From Anaerolineae bacterium (GTDB lineage Bacteria > Chloroflexota > Anaerolineae > B4-G1 > SLSP01), in assembly GCA_025454475.1 (NCBI GenBank), contig JALOOJ010000008.1, positions 1 through 42,756 of the forward strand: 42,756 bases of DNA, read 5' to 3'. Both the position numbers and the translations under genes were made by a program. The notes under the pieces were generated by a model. That model was not told the DNA's origin. It worked only from the letters and a program-made list of their open reading frames with translations, and did not search any database. Each line of letters begins with the position of its first letter. The first letter of the stretch is position 1. Below are positions 26,293 through 34,856 of the stretch, piece after piece.

Positions 26293-27128
26293 TGCGCACC
26301 CCCGATCATGGTCTGAAGGACCCCGGCCTCTTGGGCCTTCTTGAACGTAAAGGCCAAGGCTGCCTCGATCCCCTCTTCGCGCGCGCTGATTTTCTCGCCG
26401 GGTTCAGGAAGCGGTGGCGTGCCCATCTGATAGACGATCGTGGGCGATCCACGAACCCCGATCATCTCGGTGTCAAATGTAATGGGCCCATCCATCGTCC
26501 AGACCTCGGGTTCATAGCGCAACGAGCGGATCAGATCGGGCAATGGTGCAAAGGGAATCTCGGCAATATCCTTCTCGCACGTCAGAAGCGCCGGCAGCGG
26601 GGTCTCGACGACTTCGGTCCAGCGCTCCGTTTTGCGCTCGACGACGACTGTCGCATCATCGAGGTCCACCGCACGTATGGCCACGGCGTAGGTCACGATG
26701 GGCATATCGAGCCGCACCGCGACGCCGGGGCCTACCTGGGCCGTGTCACCGTCGATGGCCTGTTTGCCGAAGAAGATCAGGTCCAGTGGGTCCTGCTCGT
26801 GGATAGCCCGGATGACCTCAGCAAGTACATACGAAGTGGCCAGGGTGTCGGCACCCGCGAACTTGCGGTCGGAGACCAAAATCCCTCGATCCGCGCCCAG
26901 CTCGATCGCCTCACGGATCGTGGTGATAAAGGAATTGGGGCCCATGGAGACCACCGTGACTCGCCCGTTCAACTTGCGCTTCCATTCCACAGCAGCCGCA
27001 AGCGCGTGGGCGTCATAGGGGTTCATGATCGCCGGAACGCCTTCGCGCACGAGATTGCCGGTAACGGGATCGATGCGGATGTTGGTGGTATCGGGCACCT
27101 GTTTTATCGCTACAAGTGCGTGGAACAA
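26289..27128 (-). CDS. fixA: electron transfer flavoprotein beta subunit (FixA)
   Basis: A 279-residue EtfB/FixA. Diagnostic parts are VAIKQVPDTTNIRIDP at the N-terminus, IMNPYDAHALAAAVEWK near 36-52, and DLIFFGKQAIDGDTAQVGPGVAVRLDMP, the signature of the EtfB nucleotide-binding region. The start is TTG at 27128, supported by AGGAGG about 6 bases upstream; no in-frame ATG lies at the N-terminus. The gene is first in the fixABCX unit, 31 bases downstream of the CoA-transferase gene, and probably shares its transcript. Which subunit carries the bifurcating FAD cannot be decided from motifs by eye. Confidence 0.94.
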   Translation of the reverse strand: MFHALVAIKQVPDTTNIRIDPVTGNLVREGVPAIMNPYDAHALAAAVEWKRKLNGRVTVVSMGPNSFITTIREAIELGADRGILVSDRKFAGADTLATSYVLAEVIRAIHEQDPLDLIFFGKQAIDGDTAQVGPGVAVRLDMPIVTYAVAIRAVDLDDATVVVERKTERWTEVVETPLPALLTCEKDIAEIPFAPLPDLIRSLRYEPEVWTMDGPITFDTEMIGVRGSPTIVYQMGTPPLPEPGEKISAREEGIEAALAFTFKKAQEAGVLQTMIGGAQ

Positions 27129-27159
27129 ACGTCACCTCCTCAACACGGAAATCACTACC

Positions 27160-28464
27160 TCAGATATAGTCTAGACCCTTGGCCTGCTCGGTCAATGTCT
27201 CGCGGAACTTCGGATGGGCGATGGCGATCAAGGCTTCCGCACGCTGCCGGATGCTCTTTCCATAGAGATCAACCGCCCCGTACTCGGTCACGATCCAATG
27301 TACGTGGTTGCGGGAGGTGACCACGCCCGCGCCCTGCTTGAGCATGGGCACGATGCGGCTCATCGTGTCATCCTTGGCGGTGCTGGGCAGCGCGATAATC
27401 GGCACGCCGCCCTCGCTGCGTGACGCCCCGTAGATGAAGTCCATCTGCCCGCCGACGCCGCTGTAGAGCTTTGGTCCGATGCTATCCGCACAGACCTGGC
27501 CTGTGAGGTCGACCTCGATCGCCCCATTTATGGCAACCTGGCGGTAGTTGTGACCGACGACACACGGATCGTTGACATACTCGGTGGGATGGAGCTCCAC
27601 AAGGTCGTTGTGATCGAGCCAGGGATACAAGTCCCGTGACCCCAGGATGAAGCCGGCGACGATCTTCCCCGGATGGAGCGTCTTCCTGGCTCCGGTGATG
27701 ACACCCTTCTTGACGAGGTGCACAACCCCATCGGAGAAGAGCTCCGTGTGGATACCGAGGTCCTTTCTGTCCTCCAGGTGAGGCAACACCGAATCGGGAA
27801 GCGCCCCGATTCCCATCTGGAGTGTCGCGCCGTCCGGTATCAACTCGGCAATCCGTTTGGCGATCTGCTCCACCACCGGATCGCGGGGATCCGCCGCCAT
27901 CCGGTATTCGTCAAGCGGTGTGTCTACTTCCACAATGTAACTGAGATGCTCGACGTGAATGAGCGTGTCGCCGAGGATGTAGGGCATCTGCGGGTTGATC
28001 TGGGCGACGATAGCCTTGGCGGAGCTGGCGCCAGTCTTCGTCAGTCCGGTCTCAATGCTGAAGGAGCAGAACCCGTCCGCATCGGGCGGCGAGAGGTGGA
28101 CAAAGGCGACGTCGACGGGGAGCACCCCTTTCCTGAACAGTAGCGGGTATTCCGATAGCAAGACGGGCGTGTAGTCCGCCCGTCCATCCCACACTGCCTG
28201 GCGGACGTTGTGGCCGATGAACATCGAGTTGGAGCGCAGGTGTCCCTGCAGCTCCGGCGCGTTCCAGGGGGCCGGACCAACTGCCAGCGGCTGGGCGATC
28301 TCCACGTCCTGGAGCTGCGGAGCGCGGGCCACCAGTGCATCAGTGAGCGTTCGTGGGACGCTGCAGTTGCCGGTCAGGAATATACGTGTGTGTGATCGAA
28401 CCGTAGCTGCGACAGCCTCATCGGCGGTCGTGACTTTGTCTGCATAGAGCGCTTGCCAATCCAT
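27160..28464 (-). CDS. acetyl-CoA hydrolase/transferase family (4-hydroxybutyrate CoA-transferase-like)
   Basis: A 434-residue family I CoA transferase. VAFVHLSPPDADGFCSFS is the N-domain signature. ATLQMGIGALPDSVLPHL precedes LGIHTELFSDG, whose Glu is the family's covalent CoA-thioester residue. GGQMDFIYGASRSEGG and HWIVTEYGAVDLYGKSIRQRAEALIAIAHP are the C-domain signatures. Members move CoA among acetate, butyrate, 4-hydroxybutyrate and similar acids; the substrate is not readable here. With the neighbouring alanine dehydrogenase and FixABCX it fits acid activation or release during amino-acid fermentation. It starts 17 bases after the ald stop. Confidence 0.92.
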   Translation of the reverse strand: MDWQALYADKVTTADEAVAATVRSHTRIFLTGNCSVPRTLTDALVARAPQLQDVEIAQPLAVGPAPWNAPELQGHLRSNSMFIGHNVRQAVWDGRADYTPVLLSEYPLLFRKGVLPVDVAFVHLSPPDADGFCSFSIETGLTKTGASSAKAIVAQINPQMPYILGDTLIHVEHLSYIVEVDTPLDEYRMAADPRDPVVEQIAKRIAELIPDGATLQMGIGALPDSVLPHLEDRKDLGIHTELFSDGVVHLVKKGVITGARKTLHPGKIVAGFILGSRDLYPWLDHNDLVELHPTEYVNDPCVVGHNYRQVAINGAIEVDLTGQVCADSIGPKLYSGVGGQMDFIYGASRSEGGVPIIALPSTAKDDTMSRIVPMLKQGAGVVTSRNHVHWIVTEYGAVDLYGKSIRQRAEALIAIAHPKFRETLTEQAKGLDYI

Positions 28465-28481
28465 GCTTGTGGAGCGCCTCC

Positions 28482-29567
28482 CTATCGGGGGCCAAACGGC
28501 GTGGAGTCTTCAATGAGCTCGCCATTACGCATCACGAGGCCGCAGCGCAGGGCCTCATTCTGGGCGATCGCGGAGGCGACACCCATCGCGGCGAGATGCC
28601 GGATGTAGGACCAGGCCGCGTTGTTGAAAGCGTGAGTGGACGTGCGCGGGACCGAGCCGGGCACGTTGGGCACGCAGTAGTGCACGACATCTTCCTCGAT
28701 GTAGGTGGGGCAGTCGAGCGTCGTGGGCCGGCTCGTCTCGGCGCACCCGCCGCTGTCGATGGAGAAGTCGATGATGACCGATCCCTTGCGCATCGTCCGC
28801 AGCATTTCGCGAGTGATGACCACGGGCGTGCGCTTGCCGGGATTGCGGACCGCACCAATGATGACGTCCGCAAAGCGCGCCACGTAGGCTACGTTGAAGT
28901 CGTGGTCGATCATCGTTGTGACACGGCCCTGGAACTGCGTGTCCAGTTCCCGCAGGTGATCGAGTGAGCGGCTGAGGATGAAGACCTTCGCTCCCAGTCC
29001 CAGGAAAGCGCGCGCGGCGTTCTGACCCACTGTTCCCGATCCCAAGATCACAACATCGCCTGCAGAGACGCCCGGCACGCCATTGAGGAGGATGCCGCGC
29101 CCCCCGTTCTGCCTCATCAGCATCGAGCCTGCGAGGTACGGCGCCATCCGCCCCGCGACCTCGCTCACCGTCTTGAGGATCGGGAAGTCGTGCCTGTCCT
29201 TCCGGATCATCTCATAGGCAATCGCGGTGATGCGCCGATCCCGTAGTCCGCGCACGTCCTCGTCGGGGATCTGGGGAAGTCCAAGGAAACACATCAGCGC
29301 CTGACCACTGGTCATCCAGCCGATCTCCTCAGGCGTGGGCCTGAGCACCTTCAGGATGAGCGCGCTATGGGCATAGAGCTCCCCGCCATTGTGGACCAAC
29401 GTCGCGCCCATGCGCTCGTAGTCGTAGTCATCGAACCCAGCCCCAACGCCGGCGCCGCTCTCAACGAAGCACTTGTGCCCGTCCTTGGTCAGCAACCCGA
29501 CGCCGGCCGGAGTCAGACCTACACGTTCCTCACCCGGAAGCCTCTCCTTTGGAATGCTGATGTTCAT
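28482..29567 (-). CDS. alanine dehydrogenase family protein lacking the catalytic His
   Basis: A 361-residue AlaDH/PNT-family protein. It begins MNISIPKERLPGEERVGLTPAG with the substrate Arg15, keeps Lys73 in LKVLRPTPEE, and has the NAD motif VVILGSGTVGQNAARAFLGLG. It also has the long block SIDSGGCAETSRPTTLDCPTY, then HYCVPNVPGSVPRTST. In characterised AlaDHs (alanine + NAD to pyruvate + ammonia + NADH) position 96 is His in a TYLHLA context; here that stretch is CFLGLPQ, with Gly96. It may act on another substrate or be a divergent branch. It lies 45 bases after galK and 17 before the CoA transferase. Confidence 0.87.
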   Translation of the reverse strand: MNISIPKERLPGEERVGLTPAGVGLLTKDGHKCFVESGAGVGAGFDDYDYERMGATLVHNGGELYAHSALILKVLRPTPEEIGWMTSGQALMCFLGLPQIPDEDVRGLRDRRITAIAYEMIRKDRHDFPILKTVSEVAGRMAPYLAGSMLMRQNGGRGILLNGVPGVSAGDVVILGSGTVGQNAARAFLGLGAKVFILSRSLDHLRELDTQFQGRVTTMIDHDFNVAYVARFADVIIGAVRNPGKRTPVVITREMLRTMRKGSVIIDFSIDSGGCAETSRPTTLDCPTYIEEDVVHYCVPNVPGSVPRTSTHAFNNAAWSYIRHLAAMGVASAIAQNEALRCGLVMRNGELIEDSTPFGPR

Positions 29568-29612
29568 AATGCGCTCCTTATTTCACCCTCTCTTGCGACA
29601 CCGACTGCACGA

Positions 29613-30779
29613 TCACGCCACACGGGCGACGCCATTGTCCGGAAGCGTCACATAGACGGTGGGCTGCTTGCCGTAGACGGCGTCATAGACCTCGTCTAGA
29701 CGCGCCTCGATATCGGGGACGGCCGCCTCGTCGGCGATCGCAATGATGCATCCCCCGAACCCCGCGCCGGTCAGGCGCGCCCCATAGCAGCCCTCTACCT
29801 CGGAGGCTGCCTGCACCAGCGTGTCGAGCTCAGGTATACTTACCTCGTAGTCGTCGCGTAGGCTGCGATGTCCCTCAAGTAGCAACTGCCCAGCGTGGTT
29901 CATACGGCCTTCGAAGAGGTCACGCGCGACCTGAAGCACACGGTTGTTTTCGGTGACGACGTGACGCGCCCGGCGATAGACGATCTCCGGAAGGTCGGTC
30001 TGGAATCGATCGAGCTGCTGTGGGGTCACGTCGCGCAATGCCGTGATGTCGGGGAAGCGCTCCTTCAGAATACTGACTGCTTGCTCGCACTGGGCGCGAC
30101 GCACATTGTACTCGGAGCCTGAGAGCTTACGGCGGACCGTGCTGTCGGCAACCACAACGGCAATCCCCGCTGGCATGCTGAAATAGGCGCGCTCCAAGGT
30201 CCGGGTATCCAACATCATCGCGTGGCCTGCGCGCCCGCACGCGCTAATCATCTGGTCCATAATGCCGCAGTTGACGCCAACGTACTGGTTCTCAGCCTTT
30301 TGGCAGAGGAGCGCAAGGTCGGATAGCTTCATGCCGAACCCGCCGAGTTGATCCCACGCGTAGGCGAAGGCCACCTCGACTGCTGCGGATGAGGACATCC
30401 CGGCGCCGACAGGCACGTCCGAGCTGAGCACGCCGTTGATCCCCCCGGGCGCGAATCCCTGTTCAAGCAGAGCCCAGACGACACCCTGGGGATAGTCGGA
30501 CCACCCCCCGCCGGATGAGGGTGTGCGGTCCACCGGGAAGGTCTTCTCGTCATTCCTCATATCCAGGGCTCGTACGGTTGCCCAACTATCGTCCCGGGGC
30601 CCGATGGCCAGCCACGCCGCCCGATCGACCGCCACCGGAAGCACGAACCCATCGTTGTAGTCGGTGTGCTCCCCAATCAAGTTGACCCTGCCCGGTGCGC
30701 GCACCACCATCGCAGGGGCCTCGTGGAACCGCGTCTGGAATGTATCGGTGACCTTTTTCTGAAGAAGATGTTCGGACAT
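29613..30779 (-). CDS. galK: galactokinase
   Basis: A 388-residue GHMP kinase phosphorylating galactose at C1, the entry step of the Leloir pathway. The canonical signature GRVNLIGEHTDYNDG is at 30-44, the ATP loop GAGMSSSAAVEVAFAYA follows, then MDQMISACGRAGHAMMLDTR, and YGARLTGAGFGGCIIAI near the C-terminus. The ATG at 30779 is preferred over a longer frame because GGGAGG lies 5 bases upstream and the extra N-terminal residues run into the promoter. It has its own promoter and a palindrome at the start site. No galT or galE is in the window, so galK stands apart from the usual gal genes. Confidence 0.94.
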   Translation of the reverse strand: MSEHLLQKKVTDTFQTRFHEAPAMVVRAPGRVNLIGEHTDYNDGFVLPVAVDRAAWLAIGPRDDSWATVRALDMRNDEKTFPVDRTPSSGGGWSDYPQGVVWALLEQGFAPGGINGVLSSDVPVGAGMSSSAAVEVAFAYAWDQLGGFGMKLSDLALLCQKAENQYVGVNCGIMDQMISACGRAGHAMMLDTRTLERAYFSMPAGIAVVVADSTVRRKLSGSEYNVRRAQCEQAVSILKERFPDITALRDVTPQQLDRFQTDLPEIVYRRARHVVTENNRVLQVARDLFEGRMNHAGQLLLEGHRSLRDDYEVSIPELDTLVQAASEVEGCYGARLTGAGFGGCIIAIADEAAVPDIEARLDEVYDAVYGKQPTVYVTLPDNGVARVA

Positions 30780-30790
30780 GCCAACCTCCC

Positions 30791-30806
30791 AATCGCGATC
30801 GTGATT
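30791..30806 (-). promoter_or_regulatory. palindromic operator candidate at the galK start site
   Basis: AATCGCGATCGTGATT is a 16-base palindrome with one mismatched pair, centred on CGATCG. It overlaps the end of the -10 element and the predicted transcription start of galK, the usual place for a repressor site. The regulator is unknown. Confidence 0.4.
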
Positions 30807-30833
30807 ATAACGGCAACCAGGCAAATCCGCCAA
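30804..30833 (-). promoter_or_regulatory. galK promoter candidate
   Basis: On the minus strand TTGGCG (30833-30828) and a perfect TATAAT (30809-30804) are 18 bases apart, about 25 bases upstream of the galK ATG. The remaining intergenic stretch to 30968 shows no gene. Confidence 0.6.
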
Positions 30834-30968
30834 CGAGCGCGGCGTCGGTACGGGCACGTGCGCTCAAGACGTTCCTGCGCTCAAGCTGCCCGACGCCTGA
30901 AGCGTGGCAATCACCACCGTTGGACTACATCGGAACTGGTGCTCCGCCCTGCGCGCGGCGCCGCGGGC

Positions 30969-32621
30969 CTACCTCCCGCCCTTGTCGGGGACGATGTCGA
31001 GTAGGACACCGGTTTCAAGGAGGCGCTGAATGAGCTGAGCGGTATGCTCCTCGCGCACGGTCGCCGCTGTTGTGGTGATCTGCTCCTCGATGAGGGCTTG
31101 GACCTCGGGCCGCTGCAGGACTTGAGGATCGGGCACCCGTAGTACCCACGTGTGTGATAGCCGTCCCCCCTCCGCCCGATGATAGGAGCGCTCGATGGCA
31201 GTCTCCATGGCCCGCGGCAAAGTGTTGTGTCCGGTGGCCTGTTTGAGGAATGCGAGGATGCGATCATGCGAGATTCGCTGCTGCTTCGCGCGGTCGATTG
31301 ACGTTGGCGACAGCCGGTAACGGTACACTCCTGGGCCGCCGATGAACTCGGCGATTCGGCTGAGCTGAAACCGCTCAAACCGTCGCCGCGGCGGCGCCAG
31401 GATTTCGGCACGGTCATCCATTTCCAGCGGGTCGATGTCGTGAAAGCTTGGGGGTGCGCCATCGGCTAGCAAAGCTCGCCCGGCTTCCGTGAGCCTGAAG
31501 GCAGTGGGCATCGTCGCTGCAGGGTCGCGCCCGAGGTCCACGAGCCCCAGCCAGGATAGAGGACCACTGATAAAGTCGGCGATGAGCGCGCCTTCAACGG
31601 CGTCCCACTCGTCAAAGCCGCGCAGGGGAGCCTCGGTGTGCGCGTCGCGGGGGGCCCAGGACACGTAGTCACCATCGGGGCGCAGGAAGTCGGTCACATT
31701 GTGTTTGACGTACTGTACAAACATTCCCAGGTCATACCAGGCCCCGGGATCGCAGCGCCTAAGCGCTGACAGAAACGCCTCGCGCGTGTGCCGGGGCTCG
31801 TTGGGCCAGTGGTTGACTGGGTCAGGAGTCAGGTTAGGAACGTGACTGATATCATTGTACGCTTGGCTTGTGATCCAGGCTTGGGCGAGGGTGGACCACT
31901 GCGCCCAAAGATCGGCCCTGAGCCACGTCAGAATAGCGCTGGGTACTGGACGAAACTGGCCTTCTAACTGATGGATCCATCCGGCCTCTACCGAGAGCGT
32001 CTCGATCAGGAGCAGGCGCCGCGCGGCGGGAGCATGAAGCTGGGACACGACATGCTCCCGTTGCAGGTCGATCCGTTGCAGCGAGGACCAAAAGGTAACA
32101 AGGTCGTCGGCGAGGGCATCGCTTCCAAGTTCCTGGATTGGCGGAGCCTCGGTGGTGTGTGGCGCCGCGATCTGTAACTGAGGCGGCGCGGGCAGATAGA
32201 GCATCAGCTCCTCAGGCGCGAAGGCCATCTCCACAGGCTTGCCGAGGCGGTCATCGAAGGAGCGGTGAACCCAGCCCATGACAAAAAGCGACTCGGCTGC
32301 CGAGGCTGGGTCTCGCCAGAGCCCCTCGCGCTCGATGCGCCCAGCACCGATGGCACGTACCTGCCCCCACCGCCTGACAAAGATGGCCCAGGGGATCGCG
32401 CCTCCGTGACGCACCAGGTCATCCAATGCGGCGCGCTCCTCAGATGATAGGCGATCGAGGCTGCGATCGACCGCGTTGGCAGTGGCAAGCGCCGTCACCA
32501 GCTCAGCAGCCATGTCGGCCTTTCGGCTTGACGACAGCTCGAACTCCCATAGCTGGGCAATCACACGGAGGCGGGATGGGTCGCTGTCGAGAAAGGATTG
32601 GTAGAGTGTCCTAAGGGCCAT
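30969..32621 (-). CDS. XPB/Ssl2-like helicase-associated protein
   Basis: A 550-residue protein resembling the helicase XPB/Ssl2 N-terminal-domain family found as stand-alone proteins in Actinobacteria and Chloroflexota. It has no Walker or DEAD box motifs, so it is not itself a helicase. Recognisable parts are helical N-terminal modules (LSSEERAALDDLVRHGGAIPW), a central LTEAGRALLADG winged-helix-like segment, and the C-terminal region RISHDRILAFLKQATGHNTLP. A DNA-binding or repair role is only inferred. The ATG at 32621 has no obvious ribosome binding site; a TTG at 32681 would add 20 residues of low-complexity character. It has its own promoter candidate and is divergent from iorAB. Confidence 0.78.
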   Translation of the reverse strand: MALRTLYQSFLDSDPSRLRVIAQLWEFELSSSRKADMAAELVTALATANAVDRSLDRLSSEERAALDDLVRHGGAIPWAIFVRRWGQVRAIGAGRIEREGLWRDPASAAESLFVMGWVHRSFDDRLGKPVEMAFAPEELMLYLPAPPQLQIAAPHTTEAPPIQELGSDALADDLVTFWSSLQRIDLQREHVVSQLHAPAARRLLLIETLSVEAGWIHQLEGQFRPVPSAILTWLRADLWAQWSTLAQAWITSQAYNDISHVPNLTPDPVNHWPNEPRHTREAFLSALRRCDPGAWYDLGMFVQYVKHNVTDFLRPDGDYVSWAPRDAHTEAPLRGFDEWDAVEGALIADFISGPLSWLGLVDLGRDPAATMPTAFRLTEAGRALLADGAPPSFHDIDPLEMDDRAEILAPPRRRFERFQLSRIAEFIGGPGVYRYRLSPTSIDRAKQQRISHDRILAFLKQATGHNTLPRAMETAIERSYHRAEGGRLSHTWVLRVPDPQVLQRPEVQALIEEQITTTAATVREEHTAQLIQRLLETGVLLDIVPDKGGR

Positions 32622-32759
32622 CGTACGTGTTCGGTTCGTCGGAGACCTCCACCCGTGTTGGGTGGGGAGCCATGAGGCCAACTCACCACGTGCTACGTTC
32701 GCGTGGTAGGCCAGCCGATAAACTTCCTATCGATTCAGGCGTGATAGTACTGTCGGGGC

Positions 32760-32787
32760 ATTATAGCCGTTGCAGGTTCGGCGGCAA
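32760..32787 (-). promoter_or_regulatory. promoter candidate for the XPB/Ssl2-like gene
   Basis: On the minus strand TTGCCG (32787-32782) and TATAAT (32765-32760) are 16 bases apart. The leader to the ATG would be about 130 bases. Confidence 0.5.
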
Positions 32788-32804
32788 CCGACCGCACGCT
32801 GGAT

Positions 32805-32863
32805 AGACCTTTGAGCTCTGCGACCCGACCGGGCGCTGGCTAACCACCAAGAGCACAAAGGTC
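32805..32863. repeat. inverted repeat sharing a 14-mer with 41997-42030
   Basis: GACCTTTGAGCTC at 32806-32818 pairs with GAGCACAAAGGTC at 32851-32863 with one mismatch, around a 32-base loop. The 14-mer AGACCTTTGAGCTC at 32805-32818 is identical to one arm of the perfect hairpin at 41997-42030. Confidence 0.6.
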
Positions 32864-32904
32864 ACAGAGCGGACACATGGCGTGCTTTCTGAGGATGGCC
32901 AACC

Positions 32905-32934
32905 TTGGCTCGCGGAGGGCCTCCAGGCTATAAT
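32905..32934 (+). promoter_or_regulatory. iorAB promoter candidate
   Basis: TTGGCT at 32905-32910 and a perfect TATAAT at 32929-32934 are separated by 18 bases, about 90 bases upstream of the iorA ATG, which has GAGGAGG at about 33013-33019. Confidence 0.6.
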
Positions 32935-33026
32935 CTCCGTGTGCGCCCGTAGTCTGATCGCTCCATGATTCGAGCGGCGCGTGTTTTGAGCCGTGAGGAC
33001 ATCGCATCAGCTGAGGAGGTCATGGT

Positions 33027-34856
33027 ATGAAGGTGCTTCTATCGGGCAACGAGGCCATCGCGCTCGGGGCATGGGAAGCTGGGATCCAGTACGCCTCTGC
33101 GTATCCTGGCACCCCTTCGACCGAGATACTGGAGAATTTCGCACGCTATCCGGGCATTCGCGCCGAATGGGCCAGCAACGAGAAGGTGGCGCTGGATAAC
33201 GCGGTGGGGGCGGCGTTCGGCGGCGCCAGGACGCTGGCGGCGATGAAACATGTCGGCGTGAATGTCGCGGCTGACAGTCTGATGTCGGTCTCCTACACGG
33301 GTGTGAAGGGCGCGTTGATCCTGGTGAGCGCTGACGACCCCGGCTGCCTCTCATCGCAGAACGAGCAGGACAATCGTCAGTACGCGCGGTTTGGGAAGTT
33401 CCCCTGCATTGATCCTGCCGACAGCGACGAGGCGCGACGCTTTGTGGGGATTGCCGTCGACGTCAGCGAACAGTTTCGGACGCCGGTGATGCTGCGCACG
33501 ACGACGCGGTTGTCCCACTCCAAGTCGGCAGTAGAGGCCAGGGTACCCGACGCGCGCGAGTTCAAGCCCTTGTCGCCCTTCGACCGTGAGGATGGTCTGG
33601 ACCGGACGATCCTTCCTGAAGTGGCGCGACGCCGCCACCCTGAGATCGAGGCGCGGCTCAACGCCATCGCCGAGTGGTCGGCGACGGAGGGGTTTGACTG
33701 CGGGGTGAACCGCATCGAGTGGGGCGAGACCGACATCGGTATTGTCACCTCGGGTATCACCTATCAGTATGTGCGTGAGCTCGCGGGCCACAAGTCCATC
33801 CTCAAGCTGGGGATGAGTTACCCACTGCCGCTGGATAGGATTCGCGAGTTCGCCGAGTCGGTCGACACGCTCATCGTCGTCGAGGAGCTCGACCCCTTTA
33901 TTGAGGAGCAGATCCGGGCTGCTGGCATCGTTGTGGCGCACGGAAAGGACGTTATCCCGATCTGTGGAGAGCTCACGCTGGCGGCGGTTCGTCAGGGGCT
34001 GTACGAAGCGGGGCTGCTGGCAGCGCCACTCGAACAGCCCGCACCTTTTGAGGACGTGACAGTGCCCCGGCGCCCGCCCGCGCTCTGCCCCGGTTGCCCG
34101 CACCGCGCTTTCTTCTACAACCTGAGACGCCACAAACGCAAGGCGGTGCTCGCGGGCGACATCGGTTGCTACTCGATGGGGGCGATGCCGCCTTATGAGG
34201 CCATGGACATGGTGATCTCGATGGGCGCGAGCATCGGTATGGCGCATGGGTTTGCGCGCGCGGGTGGGCAGGAGTCCGCGATCGCCACCATCGGCGACAG
34301 CACGTTCTTTCACTCGGGCATGGCGCCGCTGGCCTCGGCGGTCTACAACCGGTCGAATATCGCCGTTGCCATTCTCGATAACCGCATTACGGCAATGACG
34401 GGCCAACAGCAAAATCCTGGAACGGGCATCACGCTCCAGGGCGAGCAGGGCCACGAGATCGACATCGCGATGGTGTGCCGCGCTATGGGCGTCACCTTCG
34501 TCGAGGAGGTCAATGCCTGGGATGTCAACGCGGTCAACAAGGTGCTGCGCGATGCTCTCGCCCATGAGGACGGCCCGGCGGTTGTCGTCGTGCGGGGTGC
34601 CTGCGTCTTCACGCCGCACTTCCACCTACAACCCAAGATGCACGTCGACCTGGCGAAGTGCGTCACCTGCGGTTCCTGCTTCCGTGTCGGCTGTCCTGCC
34701 ATCATCAAGAGCGACGAGATCTACCCGACCAGCGGCAAGCAGAAAGCAGCCGTCGACCCGCTCCTCTGCACGGGTTGCACCGTGTGCATGCAGGTGTGTC
34801 CGGTGCAGGCGATTGGTCCAGCGGAGCGAGAAGGCAGTCTACAGGAGGCGCTATGA
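33027..34856 (+). CDS. iorA: indolepyruvate:ferredoxin oxidoreductase alpha subunit
   Basis: A 609-residue IorA, which decarboxylates aryl-2-oxo acids from aromatic amino acids to aryl-acetyl-CoA while reducing ferredoxin. The N-terminal pyruvate-ferredoxin-type domain has NEAIALGAWEAGIQYASAYPG. The TPP domain has CPGCPHRAFFYNL, GDIGCYSMGAMPPYEAMDMV and IGDSTFFHSG with downstream DNRITAMTGQQ. The C-terminus holds two [4Fe-4S] motifs, CVTCGSCFRVGCP and CTGCTVCMQVCP. GAGGAGG precedes the ATG. The gene overlaps iorB as ATGA. It is an oxygen-sensitive enzyme class, pointing to anaerobic growth. Confidence 0.96.
   Translation: MKVLLSGNEAIALGAWEAGIQYASAYPGTPSTEILENFARYPGIRAEWASNEKVALDNAVGAAFGGARTLAAMKHVGVNVAADSLMSVSYTGVKGALILVSADDPGCLSSQNEQDNRQYARFGKFPCIDPADSDEARRFVGIAVDVSEQFRTPVMLRTTTRLSHSKSAVEARVPDAREFKPLSPFDREDGLDRTILPEVARRRHPEIEARLNAIAEWSATEGFDCGVNRIEWGETDIGIVTSGITYQYVRELAGHKSILKLGMSYPLPLDRIREFAESVDTLIVVEELDPFIEEQIRAAGIVVAHGKDVIPICGELTLAAVRQGLYEAGLLAAPLEQPAPFEDVTVPRRPPALCPGCPHRAFFYNLRRHKRKAVLAGDIGCYSMGAMPPYEAMDMVISMGASIGMAHGFARAGGQESAIATIGDSTFFHSGMAPLASAVYNRSNIAVAILDNRITAMTGQQQNPGTGITLQGEQGHEIDIAMVCRAMGVTFVEEVNAWDVNAVNKVLRDALAHEDGPAVVVVRGACVFTPHFHLQPKMHVDLAKCVTCGSCFRVGCPAIIKSDEIYPTSGKQKAAVDPLLCTGCTVCMQVCPVQAIGPAEREGSLQEAL

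Larger units (their letters stand above)
32622..33026. other. 405-base divergent intergenic region
   Basis: No supported gene is present. The stretch holds a minus-strand promoter candidate, a long inverted repeat and a plus-strand promoter candidate, each listed separately. The remainder shows no recognisable RNA gene or repeat. Confidence 0.7.

Noticed and set aside
25938-27320. 460-codon plus-strand open frame opposite fixA and fixB
   Set aside because: It is antisense to two well-supported ETF genes, has no recognisable domain, and its composition follows the wobble pattern of the true genes.
33351-34625. 424-codon minus-strand open frame inside iorA
   Set aside because: It lies wholly opposite iorA, which has clear TPP and iron-sulfur motifs; it is a shadow frame of GC-rich DNA.
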